Made by a program: the position numbers and the translations under genes
The notes under the pieces: generated by a model
Databases searched by the model: none
Told to the model about the DNA's origin: nothing
What the model saw: only the letters and a program-made list of their open reading frames with translations
Assembly: GCA_005281725.1 (NCBI GenBank)
Contig: SSBO01000012.1
Location: forward strand, 14,498,897-14,543,877
Reading direction: 5' to 3'
From: Wuchereria bancrofti
Taxonomy: Eukaryota; Nematoda; Chromadorea; Rhabditida; Onchocercidae
Length of the DNA stretch: 44,981 bases
Shown here: positions 21,802 to 34,225 of the stretch, in pieces
Numbering within the stretch: the stretch's first letter is position 1
Layout of the letters: each line of letters begins with the position of its first letter

Positions 21802-24231
21802 TCATCGAATGAAAAATAATATCAAAAGATTTTATTTAAACAAAAAGCTTTAAAGTAAACACTTATAATTTGGTAGAAAAATGAAGAAAAAAGAAAGAAA
21901 AATTTGGTATTTTTGTTAAAACAATTTGAAAAAAAGCTCCATAAAAATTATTTTTTGATTTCATATACACAAACTTAATTTTGCTAAAAATTGTCGTGCA
22001 CTATAAACATATAGCACTGTGTTTCGGCATACATCAGTCAGAAGTTAAGGATATCTAGAATTTAAGTATATATTTTCAATATATAAAAATTATATTACGA
22101 AGCTTAGTCCCTCACGTAGTTATTTTACGTCGTTCCGTGTTTTCCGACCAAAATTTTATCCATCTTTGCTTTTATTATTTTTCACAATCATACTGCATCA
22201 ACACGATCATTATCTAACTATTGCTACCATTTTACGGTAATTTAGTACCTAAATCAAAAGATCATATCAAGAGACTGGAAGAGTTGAGTGGTTTGACTAA
22301 ACGTTTCAAATTTCTAATATTACCGAAACTTTTGTAATAGTATTCGTTTCCATCCTTATCCTTTGTCCTCGTTCTTTTTGGAAGGATGTTATTCTACCTA
22401 TTACTTTAAATTAATTTTTATTTTTAAATTAATTTTTTATTATGATCATAGAAGGCGAGAAACAAAATTAATGGTCTTACCAACATTTTTTTCTACCACT
22501 TTAATTTTAAGTTATTGTTAAACATAACTGCAGTGAGTAGTAAATAATAATAATAATTTTTGATTATGATTATAGTCATAAATAATATTGTGATTATACA
22601 GAATAGGTCGGTGATAACACTGATAATAGCATTAACAGCATTTTTTAATAAAAAATGTTAACAATTACATTGATTTTGGAAACGAAATGAAGCAAATATG
22701 TACTATATATAGCTATTAGTATTATTATCATACATAATGTTCTCTTCTTTTCAATTCTTTTTTCATAAAAAAAGTTGAATGGAGTGATAATAATGAATGA
22801 TATGGTGGTGAATAGTAGGAAAAATTAAAAATGAAAAATGAAAATGAAATTTTACAAGTTAAATAATATTTTCGACTTGAATAATTAACTAGGTTTCATT
22901 TGAATAATTGAAGTTGCGAGTAAAAGTGAATGTTGAGTGCTAATAGTAAATGGCAAAATATACTTTCTGAAGGGCTTTGGAGAAGTTAAAATGATACCAT
23001 TATAAATTGATTGGACATAGTTAATTTCCTCTTCGCCTACAATTGATTTAAATTGATTAAATCGGACTAGTTAGTATTATAAGACTTCTTTTTCACTTGG
23101 TAATATCTAATCCAGCATTTAATTTATCAGTTCACGTGTAGTATTATTTCACATGGGATAGAATTTGACACTAAATAAATTCATAGCTGTGCTTGCATAC
23201 ATACACATACGTGCAGACCAGAAAATGAAAATCCATTTTGTTTGATTAAAATTATAACCTAATAAATTTGAGTTAAAAAATTGTTACTAAAGTAGAATTG
23301 TTTGAAAAGCTACTTTCTATATTTCCTTTGTTTCATTCTACTGGAATAAAAAAACAGCTATACAAAAAAAAACATTTTTTTTCCTTTCAATATTCATTTT
23401 GCACATTGCTCCCTCGGTTATCATTTGTTCCTGATAAAACTGGCACCTATTTCATCGTCGTTGCCGTCGTCATCATCTTATGCTGGCTTCATCTATCAGT
23501 TTAAACAGTTCTCCATGGCTTGTGTTTATTTTACTTTCATTTCCTTCTCTTTTTTTCTCTTTTACTTCTTTTTTTCTATCTTCACATTTGTAAACATAAA
23601 AAATTTTACTTTTGCTATTTTCAACTGAAAATGATCGAATTTTTTTCATTAACTTTTTTGGAAAAATTTTCTTATATATTATTGTTTTTATTTTGACGAA
23701 TCAGAAAGAGACAGATATATAGTAGATGGATAACTGAAGTTGGATAATTTTCATTTCATTAATTTTAACAATTTTAAATTGGAATTTTCATTTTTTCCAG
23801 ATATTACGATGTCGAGGCATACAGTTATAGTAATTTCACCTAATCCTTGATAAAATAATAAAGCACCTATTAGGTTAACGGAAATTGTATAGATAAAATC
23901 ATTTGCAATGGTTGGATTAATTGGAATAATTTCATAGTTTATATCATTGATCTTTTTTCTTTTGGTTAAGTTTACGCTTGGCGACAATCATTATCATTAA
24001 CATTGTCAGATATATCACAATACTATTAGTGGTATCATGTTAATAAGTATTTGTATTCAAATATATCTCCAATAAATTGCATCAAATAATTGAGAGAGTT
24101 CACAATGATCGTTTCAAATTGAGACAGTTTCAATTGTTTTATCTTATCGCAATTTGGAGTAGTATAATATGCATGCATATCTATAATCTCCCATCACTTT
24201 AAAATTCATTCATCATTTATGAATGATATTG

Positions 24232-24345
24232 CAATCATGTTGTGATGTAGTGATATCACGATATTATCAAATCATGATATTACGATGTTGGGGGTTATCA
24301 TAATGTGATATAGTGATATCGCTATATTGTGATATCATAGTTTTT
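24232..24345. repeat. GATATC/TGATAT-rich palindromic patch
   Basis: Many overlapping TGATAT and GATATCA words. The core ATATAGTGATATCGCTATAT (about 24311-24330) is a near-perfect inverted repeat with one mismatched pair. It could form a hairpin or be a degenerate satellite. Copy B has the same at +20444. Confidence 0.7.
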
Positions 24346-24512
24346 TTAATCATTGTTTGTAATACCGTAATATAAAAGATAGTATCGCAGTGCCCTTAGC
24401 TATGCGAAATGAAGAAGAAGCAAACTTATTTCGCGTTGTAATATATTAGACATAAACCTATATTGCATTGTTTATCTACCCCTGTCAATCTCTATTTATG
24501 TTTATTTGTTTG

Positions 24513-24537
24513 TATATATATATATATATATATATAT
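24513..24537. repeat. (TA)n microsatellite at the end of the duplicated block
   Basis: About 12 TA units. The corresponding run in copy B is where the window ends (44957-44981). Confidence 0.9.
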
Positions 24538-25111
24538 TTGTAGTGATACCGTTGACGATGTTGTCATATTGTTGCAGTGGGTAGGAAAGGTAAATGAATG
24601 GCCTAAGAGGAAGAAAAGATAGGAGGGAAAAAACGAGAAAGGATTTTGGGAGGACCTAATAGTTACCCTTGTTTTCCTTCTCTCCTGTCCCTTGTCTCCT
24701 TCACTTTTGTCATCCTTGTTAGTCGAGGCAAGACAAAAAGTGAGTACAAGAAGAGGATGACATTATTGCCTGCATTATAATTAACATTTCTTCTCCATCT
24801 TTCTATTTCAACCTTCGTACTCTTTTCCTCAAGAAAAAATAAATAAAACTAGATAATTCTAAACTTTCCACATATACACTCTTTCTTTCTTTTCCTCTCC
24901 TCTTACACTTATCTCTTGTTCCTTGCTCTCTTCGTGCTCTCTTAGAACAAGCAGAGTTTACCTTTCTACCTCACGATCAACTCTTTCATATCAATCAAAA
25001 AGGTCACAAACTATCGAAGGGATAGAAAATATGCATAACTGCATAGATTAGCATAAATAATAGAAGACAGACACTCAGATACACACACACACAATACATA
25101 CAAACATACAC

Positions 25112-25316
25112 ATTGGTCATCGGTCATTTAAACGACAGCAACAGTAATAACAACAGGAGCAAATATTTCACTGGGACTGGTCATCGGTCATCCAAGTAGC
25201 AATAACAACAACAGCAATAGCAACAACAGAAGCAGAAGCAACATGAATAGCAGTAAATATTCCTTCCACTTAAACTGGTTGGTCATTTTGGTCATCCAAA
25301 TAGCAACAACAACAGC
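25112..25316. repeat. Imperfect minisatellite with CAA-rich units
   Basis: Three imperfect units. Each starts with a GGTCAT(CGGTCAT) motif, continues through AAGTAGCAACAACAACAG-like sequence and ends in AAATATTYC-CACT before the next GGTCAT. Unit starts are near 25114, 25179 and 25280. All three frames carry stops (TAA, TAG), so it is not a polyglutamine exon on the + strand. Confidence 0.75.
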
Positions 25317-25682
25317 CAGTATTCTCATTCCATCTGTACTTCAGCGAATACAATCATTCGTTTCTTGAATTTTTATTTATTTTTTCCTCACTCTTTCACT
25401 TCTCGTTTTTTCTCATTTTATTATTTGCTTTTCCTTTTTTCTTTTATTGACAAACATTATACATTAAAAGTGTAACATTTTTTCTCTTTTTGCTAAGAAT
25501 TTTTTTATTAAAATTATATTTTGCAAGCTTATCATTTAGTTCACTGATAAGGCTGATGGGATAATATTTGTTAACATCGACGACATCTTCCACTTCTTCC
25601 TCTTCTTCTTCTTCCTTTTTTGGTCTTTTTTCATCACTTTCGATAGAACAAATGAAGCTAATAATATGGTGAAAAGTATTTG

Positions 25683-25737
25683 TATGTATCGTGTTCGTAT
25701 TGTATTGTATCTTGTCGTGTCTTATCGTGTCGTGTTC
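25683..25737. repeat. Degenerate TGTAT/CGTGT pentamer repeat
   Basis: Successive 5-bp words TGTAT, CGTGT, TCGTA, TTGTA, TCTTG and TCGTG over about 55 bp. Confidence 0.7.
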
Positions 25738-28700
25738 AAAGAAAGATAAGAGAAAAAAAGGAAGAAATTTAAAGGGTTGAGAAATACGATGTCATGATGA
25801 TGTAACTGGAATAAAAGTAAAATTAAGAAAATTTTAAGCAGTTGCTTTTATTAAATCCTTTCTTACCTTTTTTTTTTAATTTTTGTTTTAAAATTTTTTT
25901 CTGTTTAAACTGTTAAAAATAATACAAATTCTTTCATTCCATTACCCTTTTGTTGCTGTTTTTTTTTTGTTTTCGTTCCTTTGCAAGTCTCAGGAAACAA
26001 CCAGAAAATCTCTCTATCACATAGGAATTATAATAACGTGGAAAGGGAAAGGACAAGAAAATTGCCGAAAGCTGCTATTTTGTTTGAAAATTGACAAATC
26101 TAATATTTATTATAAATTTAATAGGAGATTGTTAATGTTGTTGATAACCGGAAGAATATAAAATGATGCAAATTGCGATTTCAAATGTAAATTAAAAATT
26201 TGAATTGAACTGAAAAAATAAAAAGTATATTGCAACGAGAAAAGGTGATTTATAATTAAATAGTATAGAAATATTAGAATGATATGAATGTATATTAATA
26301 AAAGAAGAAATTATGGGAATGTTTTGTTATTTTAAATGAGAACATAAAAATTTAATATTCAACAAATTCGTCCTTTGATCGTTTTAGCTGAATGTCTTCT
26401 GCAATCCATCAGTGGAATTTCTCGTTTCTTATTTGTTATTGAATACAAGCATTTTTTCAAAATTTCCGTTTTCTTTTTGCTATTATTTGGAAGTATTTGA
26501 TGCTTATAATTGTTTAAATCATTAACAAATATATTCCAATGTATTAGAGGCAGAAAATTATTCATATAATCGTGTATAATTCAAATTTTATAATGTAAAT
26601 ACTTTAATATATCAAAAGTTAGACAAGTTTTATAATTCAGATATTTCAATATTAGAAATTAGCTTTCGCGTACTAGGAAAAATATTAGCTTGAATGTTGA
26701 ACTGTAAAGTTATTTAATCAATGGAAGAGAGATTATCATGGAAAGATACAATTTAAATCAAAAAGGAGAGAAAGAGGGAAACTTTTCCACTGCTTTTTAT
26801 TTTTTTCTTGTCATAAAAATGTTATAATAATTTCTGAAAAGCACCCATTCATCAAATTGCTTTTCCCTTATAGAAAGAAAAAAGTAAGAAATAATTGGAG
26901 CTTTCTGAATTGATGCATGCATATGTTATAAGTTTTAAGAAGGGGAGGACGAGAGAGAGGTAGAGAGAAGGAAAAGGAAGAAAAAAGTGAACGAAATTTG
27001 AAGAAAAAGGAGGGAGAAGAAAAATATGAATGATTTTTTTTTTTTGTTTAAAAATGAAAACAATAATAAAAAAGAAGAAGTTTTAAGTAAGAAAATAAAT
27101 CATTTTACCACGACAATATCATTAGCTTAAATATAATAAATAAGCTATTATTACTGTTTACCTAAATGACTGTTTATTTGCTACGAATGTTTTTGTGCTT
27201 ACACCAATTAGCTTTTTTTAATTTTTCTGGTGGAATGTTCTTTTATTTGCTTCAATTTTCAATGATGATTCATACCGTATAGCACAGAATATAACTGATT
27301 TTGATAAAGTAAATTTCACTGTGAACAAAAAACGAAAATATTAGAATTAAAGTTAATTTCATCAAAACAGTATTTAGGTTTCTACATAAGGAATCGGATC
27401 ACTATTTATTAGTTTTGTTTTACTTTTTAGTTTCTAATAGATTTATATTAAGGCAGAATAAATGGGAAGAAAATAAATCATATTTAATTATAATATCATT
27501 ATTATCATATTGTAATCTTTTTCTCAACAAAATCATTAACATATGCTTGCATCTTATCATTATATTATGATATATTTAACACCGAAATATTATCGATATT
27601 TAGGAATTATGCTCTTATGAATATAATAAATGGATGGGGTGATAATGTGATCATGATGATTCCAAGATATCGTAGTAATGGAAATTCGTTCGCATGTGAT
27701 CGAATGTAAATGTTAAACATAACAGACTAATGCAGTAGAAAACTCCATAGTCAAGTTTAAATATAATGAATTAAAATAATTTATGAATAATTCGTTCAGT
27801 AACCGATAGATGAATATCATCCTATCATATCTTTCAATTCCCACTATCTTCTTGAATTTCTTTTTTTTTTTTAAATTTTCTAATTCAATATAACTTCTAT
27901 ACCTATCATTTTATCCATTTACAAAGCTATATATATATATATATGTTTATGTTTTTAATACAAATTGTAACATATGATATTATAAATTGCAACATGTGAT
28001 AAGAAGATTATTTGTGTACATTTTTGATTTTTTAAAGCCAACGGTATCTTTAAAAAAGAAAAACGAAAATATATCAAAAACTTGGAAGCTTTCAGGAGTA
28101 CATTTATTTTCTTAACTTCCTTGCACTTCCACTTCTTCATTCTTTCATTTTCCTCCATTTTTGAGCATTAATTCGAAAAATTCTTGCCTCTGATTTTTCA
28201 TAATCTTTCTACTACTACGATTACTGCAGCAATAAGAGAAACAGCAACTGCTATTATTACCACTATAAACAATAACTTAATGTTACATTTGCTTTTTAAG
28301 AATTTTTCCTTTCGAAATGTTTATCAGATCAATTAATCTTTTTCTAATTGTGACTAGCAGTCATTACCAAAATTGCTTAGTATGAAATTAATATTTCTGA
28401 TTAAAACTGTGATAATCACTGAAATGAATTGAAGAGAATTTTTGAACGATTTAGTTAACATTGTGAACTTCGTCTATAACGAGAAATATATTTGCGATTT
28501 CTAGCGAAACATAGACATGCTACAATCGAAATGAGAGTGGAATAACGGATTTACTGAAAATCAAATCAAAAGTTCCATTCAGTAAATGATGCTCATTTCT
28601 TTGAGTGATTTATAACACATATTAGAAAATAGAGAAAAGATAAGATCGAAAAAAAAAGACTTCTTCAATTGTAAAATTTCAATTAGTATTATAGACATAA

Positions 28701-29176
28701 ACAGGATATAGAAAATGAGATTTTTAATTAAGCACTAATTGTTTTTTTTTTCTGTTTTTTTTTTTTTTGTTTTGGCAGGCAATAATATTTGAGAAAAAAA
28801 AGTAAAATGTTATAGTTATTTTAACATTTATATTTTTCTAGCACAATGAGAAACAGTAAAATAGCATGGAAAGTGTTTTTTACTTAATCAATAACGAAAC
28901 AGAAATACCAAATTTTTTTAAGCTAATTTTTTTCATTCACTTTAAATGATTTGAAATGTTTCAAAAATGGAATATAAATTTAAATAAAAATTAAGTAGAT
29001 TGAAAATAGAACTTCAGCGTTCAATCATTTCTATCCTATATTTTATATTTTTTTTACGGTATATTTTCATATTTTGAATAAACCTTTCATTTAACATTTT
29101 AAAACAAAAAAAGAGAAAAAGTTGAAAAATTATTTGTTTTTAAAAAAATCTTTAAACATGAAAATCAACATTTTAG

Positions 29177-29471
29177 TAATTTGTCATTTTTCATTGCAAA
29201 AAAGGATACATCAGTACTGAAACATCTAGTTATCTTTCTTCATTCAGACAACTCCCAGCTGTTATTAATTGTAAAAAAAGAAGGACATCTGACGCTTTAC
29301 GGGACAACTGTCAAGCAATTGGAGGAATTACTGAAGTGTTTTTCAATCAATTCAATATTTCAATTTCAAATTTTAAGTTACTTTACAACAAATGGAGAAA
29401 TCATGAAAGTGTACGGGTTGCATTTATTTAGCAATACAACTTACACTTTACCATTATTTCATCATCGATAA
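29177..29471 (+). CDS. Possible terminal exon, unrecognised protein
   Basis: The stop-free frame runs 29103-29471. An acceptor-like ACATTTTAG ends at 29176 and TAA closes at 29469-29471. The encoded residues look protein-like (SVLKHLVIFLHSDNSQLLLI; KEGHLTLYGTTVKQLEELLK; GEIMKVYGLHLFSN) and the DNA here is visibly less AT-rich than its flanks. There is no ATG in the 5' part, so it would be a last exon needing upstream partners, which I could not find. No domain is recognised. Confidence 0.35.
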
Positions 29472-31628
29472 TTGAATATATTCCGAGACAATTAATTTTT
29501 TGAGAATAGGTGTGATAATTAATCGTTTTCAACAACATATAACAAATTGTTAATGAGGAATGATATAATTATCAGATATAGGTTTTGGTTATCGATGAAA
29601 TTAACATTAAATGCAAATGTTTTAAGGCTTAAAATTCTGCGTGTTCAAAATACTTTTGAATATGTTTCATAAGTTTCATATGTGATATGCAAATGGACTC
29701 TAGCATATGTTTTTTTTTTTTTTAACAGCAATAAAATAACAGAAAAAAATTATGTTCTTTTATTATAAGTAAATTGAACTTATAATTACAAGAAATAGCA
29801 AAATTAAAAAGGATGAATTAAGGATAGAATGAAAATCGATAATAACAAGTAGAAATTTATGAAAGTTGCAAAAAGTTGGACTAAGAACTAATCAAAGGGA
29901 ATATAAATTATGAGAATAGCTTGGAATAATCAAATATATGCAAAGATGGACAATAGCGATAATAATGAATTCAAATGATAGAAATGATTGAGAAAAGTTT
30001 GAAATAATCAACTGGATCGAAAGAGGAAAATATTCGTGGAACAAATGCAAATTTAATTTATCACTGCAGAAAATGATGGAAGTGATATGTTCAATAGAAA
30101 TAAATAAATGATAATGAGCCAAGAAGAAGATTTAAGAAATAACTGATTATTTTAAAAAATATACAACGATCATTCATGGTAATGCGAATGGTAAGATTTT
30201 TTATTAGAGAAAAAAATTTTATAACAACAATAGGGAGAAATTAAAAAAGGAAATTAAAAAAAAGTGATAATACGAAGAATGAAAAATGGAGTCAGCTAAA
30301 TGACATGCAACAATTCATAATATGAGAATAAATTATAATTAAATAACCATAAAAAAACCTATTAATAATTTCCAATCTTTAGTTCTTGTTAGCAATATAT
30401 GAACAAATTCATATCATTTGTTTAATTCAAAATTTATTTCATATGATAATAATCTGATTACTGTTAGATAGACAAAGTGAAAATGATTTATATATTTATA
30501 GATTTCAAAGTTATTAAAAAAATATTTACTGTTATGGTTAAATTATTAAATAACTTCAGAAGCATCATTGAAATCGATAAAATTATGCAATAATTCTCGA
30601 AAACTAGTAAATAAGTCCGAGATATGATCATAAAGTTGAATTACATAATTAATCTGATTGATTACTTAAGCTATCGTATTTCAATATTATGATTATTGGT
30701 ATGACGCGAAATTAAAAAAAATACTTGAGTATTCTTTATTATTATATTTTTTGATTCATTACAATTTTCTACTTTTCTTCTCTCTTTTTTCTTTTCTTCC
30801 TTTTTTCCAATGTCGTGTCATCTTTGATACTTTATTTCATACTTTTTTTCATCATTTCTCGTTTTCTTAGCTGTAAATAATGAATTTTAATAATGTAGAA
30901 TTTGTAAATAATGAATAATAAGAAGTGAATTATGGTACGTTATGAGACGAGAAAAATAATTTTCCATTTAATAATAAATGATATATTTATGAGCGAATGT
31001 TTTAGCACAATTTTTATCGTATGATTCATTTGTCTATTAAGGAACTTGAAAATTTGGAAGAATTCGAATTTAAAATATAATCAAAATTTTCGTTGATGTA
31101 ATATAATAAATACTCATCCTATGATAATTCTTCCATTATCTAATTAATTAATAAGTCCAGGATATTGTTAATTCTTTTTGATAAAATGACTAGCAAAAAT
31201 TGAATAAAAACGAAAACGGAGTTTTTTTTGTGTTGAAATATTTTCATTCTAATGATATTTCATATGGAGCAGAAAGGTTGCTTTAACTACACTTTTTGAA
31301 AAGATTTCACAGATTTATAGAAGCAAAAAAATAAAGAATTGAATTAACAAAAAAGGAAGAAAAAGGAGTGTAATCAAAAAGTAATCATTTCGTTTTATAT
31401 TTCTGACAAAATATTGCTTACAATCAAGAAATATAATTGGCTTTTCTCCATTTTTTTATTTCCTTATTTACTTGATTATTTAATGAATTTTTATCAATTT
31501 CATTTTTTCTAATGTATAATTATATGCTTTATTTCACAACATTTCAAAATAATAGCATCAAATAAGGTTGTTCAATGAAGTTTGTTTGACTTTTGAGAAA
31601 ATGAAATATTGTGTTTGTTAACTGAAGG

Positions 31629-31682
31629 CTGAGAAAGGAAAGGAGAGAGAGGGAGAGAGAAAGAGAAAGGGAGAAGGAGAGA
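31629..31682. repeat. GA-rich purine tract
   Basis: Uninterrupted purines dominated by GAGAGA and GGGAGA words. Confidence 0.85.
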
Positions 31683-31955
31683 CCTGTAAAGATATGTTCA
31701 CTTACCTTCCTTCACAGAATATTTGACAACTAGGAATAAACTATCACTGTTATTATTTAAATCCTATCGTTAATTTAAGTTCACTTCGAATTTCATTTAT
31801 TTATATTTCGAATATGCTATCATAATGTTCCCTTTCAAGAAGGATTATTTAAATTTTATTGAAAATTGAATTATTTCACTTGGTATATGCAGTATTTCTA
31901 TGCCTGTCATTACAATGATATAATTCATTTTTTCATAAATTCATTTATAATTATG

Positions 31956-32150
31956 TATTAATAAATGAACGAAACGTAGAAACATATGAATAAATAAAGA
32001 TAAATGCACAAATAGATAGATGTAAATATATAAATACAAATAAGTATGTTACAGATAAATATGAACAAGTAAGTGTATAAATAAGTAAGAAATACAACTG
32101 AATATGTAAATAATTGTGAAACAGGTAAATATATAAGTATATATCTCATT
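31956..32150. repeat. Degenerate AAATA/GATA-like tandem repeat
   Basis: AAATA, GATAAAT and AAGTATAT words recur at roughly 4-12 bp spacing. The minus-strand frame here is a Tyr/Ile/Phe artefact of the repeat. Confidence 0.7.
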
Positions 32151-32730
32151 TATGATATATTTATGATATATTAATGTTATTAGATTTATATAAATTTTCT
32201 TTTATGAAATGACAAGTTGTAGAAATAGATGTAATGAATCAAATTTACTGACACAAATTTCTTCATCTTAAAAGATCTGTTCTTAGGAATTAATGAAACA
32301 GCTAATTGGTTTTTACCATACATTTTGCTATACTACAGTTTTAATTAAAATTTCCTCTTCGTTTAATTCATTTAGATGAAAAACTGAAAGTTATCTGTTA
32401 AATTTAGAATATTCGAAGACAACCGTTAATTTTAATATTTGTAGCGAATAGAAGAATGTAATAAGAGCAATAGTACTATTGGTAATATTGATACCATTAG
32501 TGGAGCATTTTCACGAGAAAGTCTGTTGAAAGTTCAAGTAAATTATATCGTAATAGATTTATTATCTATTAACAGCGATATAATTGTGATGCAAGCAAAA
32601 CTTTTCATTTCTCTTTTTTCTGCATAAGAAAAGGGAAAATTACGCATACAATTTGTAAATGAAAAAAATTTTTTCAAATTCTGATTCAACTAGTTTACAA
32701 CTTGTATGTGGATGTAAGAGTATGTTTACT

Positions 32731-32796
32731 TTTGTGTGTATGTGTTTATGTATGCGTATGTCCACATGTATGTGTGTCTGTGTGTCTGTAAGCGTA
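32731..32796. repeat. (TGTATG/TGTGTC)n repeat
   Basis: TGTG and TATG words dominate. The short frames on both strands are products of the repeat. Confidence 0.85.
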
Positions 32797-33073
32797 TGAA
32801 TCATAATATAATGCGATATTGTCAAGTTAATGTCGCATTTCGCTTTAGATTAAAAAGAAAAAAAAATATTTTTCGAAAATGTGCTTTACCTACTGGTACT
32901 AAGATTTTGTTTGCCATCGATACTTTCGAGATATCATCAACTTTCTCGCTTTTTTTATATATGTAATTCATTCAAAAATGAAAAGTAATAGCATTTCGAT
33001 GGATCATTAATTATAAGCTGACCACAGCAAATAATAAACATTTGGTTAATAATAACTAAGCATCATTTGTCAA

Positions 33074-33400
33074 TAAATGCAAATAGAACCATTTCACATC
33101 AATAGCCATTGGACATTAGTGGTTTATAAGTATAATTGGTTATTTATGATTAAATAACTTTTTTATATAGTTCTTTCTTTTTCTATCAATGTTATAATTG
33201 AATGGAAATGATAGTTATAGAAATAGCATTGTTGTATTGTTTGCATCCGTTTAATTGTTGATTCATAATTCATTCCATTTTTACTAAATCTTTCTAATTC
33301 ATATGCCACTTTTTATCACTTGGCTGTCAGAATAGGATGGCAAGCAGAAAATTGTTGCATATTATAAGCACTATTTGTTCTTACTATTATCATAATAATA
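33074..33400. repeat. Third copy of the 20616-20942 segment
   Basis: 327 bp aligned at constant offset 12458. I saw only two differences (AAATAG versus AAGTAG near 33082, and TTACTA versus TTGCTA near 33382). The other two copies (20616 and 41060) agree with each other at both sites, so this is a distinct allele or paralogue. Homology ends at an ATAATAATAA run. Confidence 0.92.
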
Positions 33401-33718
33401 AAAATTATTATTATTTTTATAAGTATATATATTGCTAGAAGATGTGAATAGAGAAATAAAAATTTATATTTTTTCTTAAAGTTTTGCAAATTCTTAACAT
33501 CGACATAACATGTGTATTAGTTAGACTGTTTAGTATGATTCTCTTTGTTTTACATAAACTTTTCCTGTGTTCAGTTATATGATCAATCTATCCGATCATT
33601 CTTTCCATTTCTCTTTTCATCTCTGATGTATAAATCTTGCCCCGAAGGTATAAATAGAGAAATAGTGGGGTTGTTCCCAATTTTGAAACAATTTAAATTT
33701 TCAAAAACTTGTTTTCTT
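33401..33718. other. Short unique segment before the gap
   Basis: AT-rich. No gene or repeat recognised. Its right edge is the N at 33719. Confidence 0.6.
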
Positions 33719-33719
33719 N
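33719..33719. other. Assembly gap base (N)
   Basis: A single N. The recent duplicated block begins at the very next base. Confidence 0.9.
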
Positions 33720-34225
33720 TGATTTCATTTCACTTTCTCTTTAGTTTCTTTTTAGTTTACAAAATTCTAATATAATCAATGACTTTAATGTCTTTATCAA
33801 TATTTGCTAGAATTATTAAAATACTGATAGTTAAAACAGTAATGCATCTTCCCTTCCTCAGTTATAAACCATTCTCATTTCTCTTTACCAGCTTTACCTG
33901 TATTACTCAAAAGTGCATCAGTGGTTATATGCCTTCAAGTAACTGTCCAGAAAGCAAATTTGTCATGTATGCATCGGTATAAATAAAAGAATTAGTTATG
34001 CATTATACATGCATATCAATTTCTACTCTTAATTTGGTCTTAAGAGTTCGATAAATGCACAGTATGCTGCAAGGATGATGAATTTATTTATCTGTAATTA
34101 AGATATTAAAATGACAAATGTATGATACCCTGGTGCACTGCTATATAATATTTACACTATTAAAATTATAAATTAGAAGGAAAAGAAATAAATACAATTG
34201 TCATTTCAATCACAATGATTAATAA

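Larger units (their letters stand above)
13317..24537. repeat. Recent duplicated block, copy A (matches 33720-44981)
   Basis: Identical to 33720-44981 at every place compared, with offset 20403 up to 19970 and 20444 afterwards because of one 41-bp insertion in copy B. It contains the entire mos gene and about 7 kb upstream of it. Unlike copy B, it sits in continuous sequence on both sides. Confidence 0.95.
17535..24540. other. Gene-poor region upstream of mos
   Basis: AT-rich DNA with simple and degenerate repeats (AATCA/AATAA-like period at about 18775-18965; ATT triplets at 20954-20976; TA run at 24513-24537), a pair of 31-bp direct repeats (17774, 17907) and a GATATC-rich palindromic patch (24232-24345). 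The minus-strand frames at 21538-21801 and 23751-23987 are the only ones with balanced residue use, and neither matches a family I know. Confidence 0.6.
24541..33073. other. Gene-poor single-copy region
   Basis: Present once in the window. It contains purine-rich tracts (about 24600-24640, 26940-27020, 31629-31682), a CAA-rich minisatellite (25112-25316), a TGTAT/CGTGT pentamer patch (25683-25737), a TA run (about 27929-27944), an AAATA-like degenerate repeat (31956-32150) and a TG/TATG repeat (32731-32796). Apart from the frame ending at 29471, no coding segment is convincing. Confidence 0.6.

Noticed and set aside
23751..23987. 78-codon minus frame (copy B 44195-44431)
   Set aside because: No ATG, no convincing acceptor and no recognised family; the residues are balanced enough to note but not to call.
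26359..26565. 68-codon minus frame
   Set aside because: Length expected by chance; no supporting splice sites or homology recognised.
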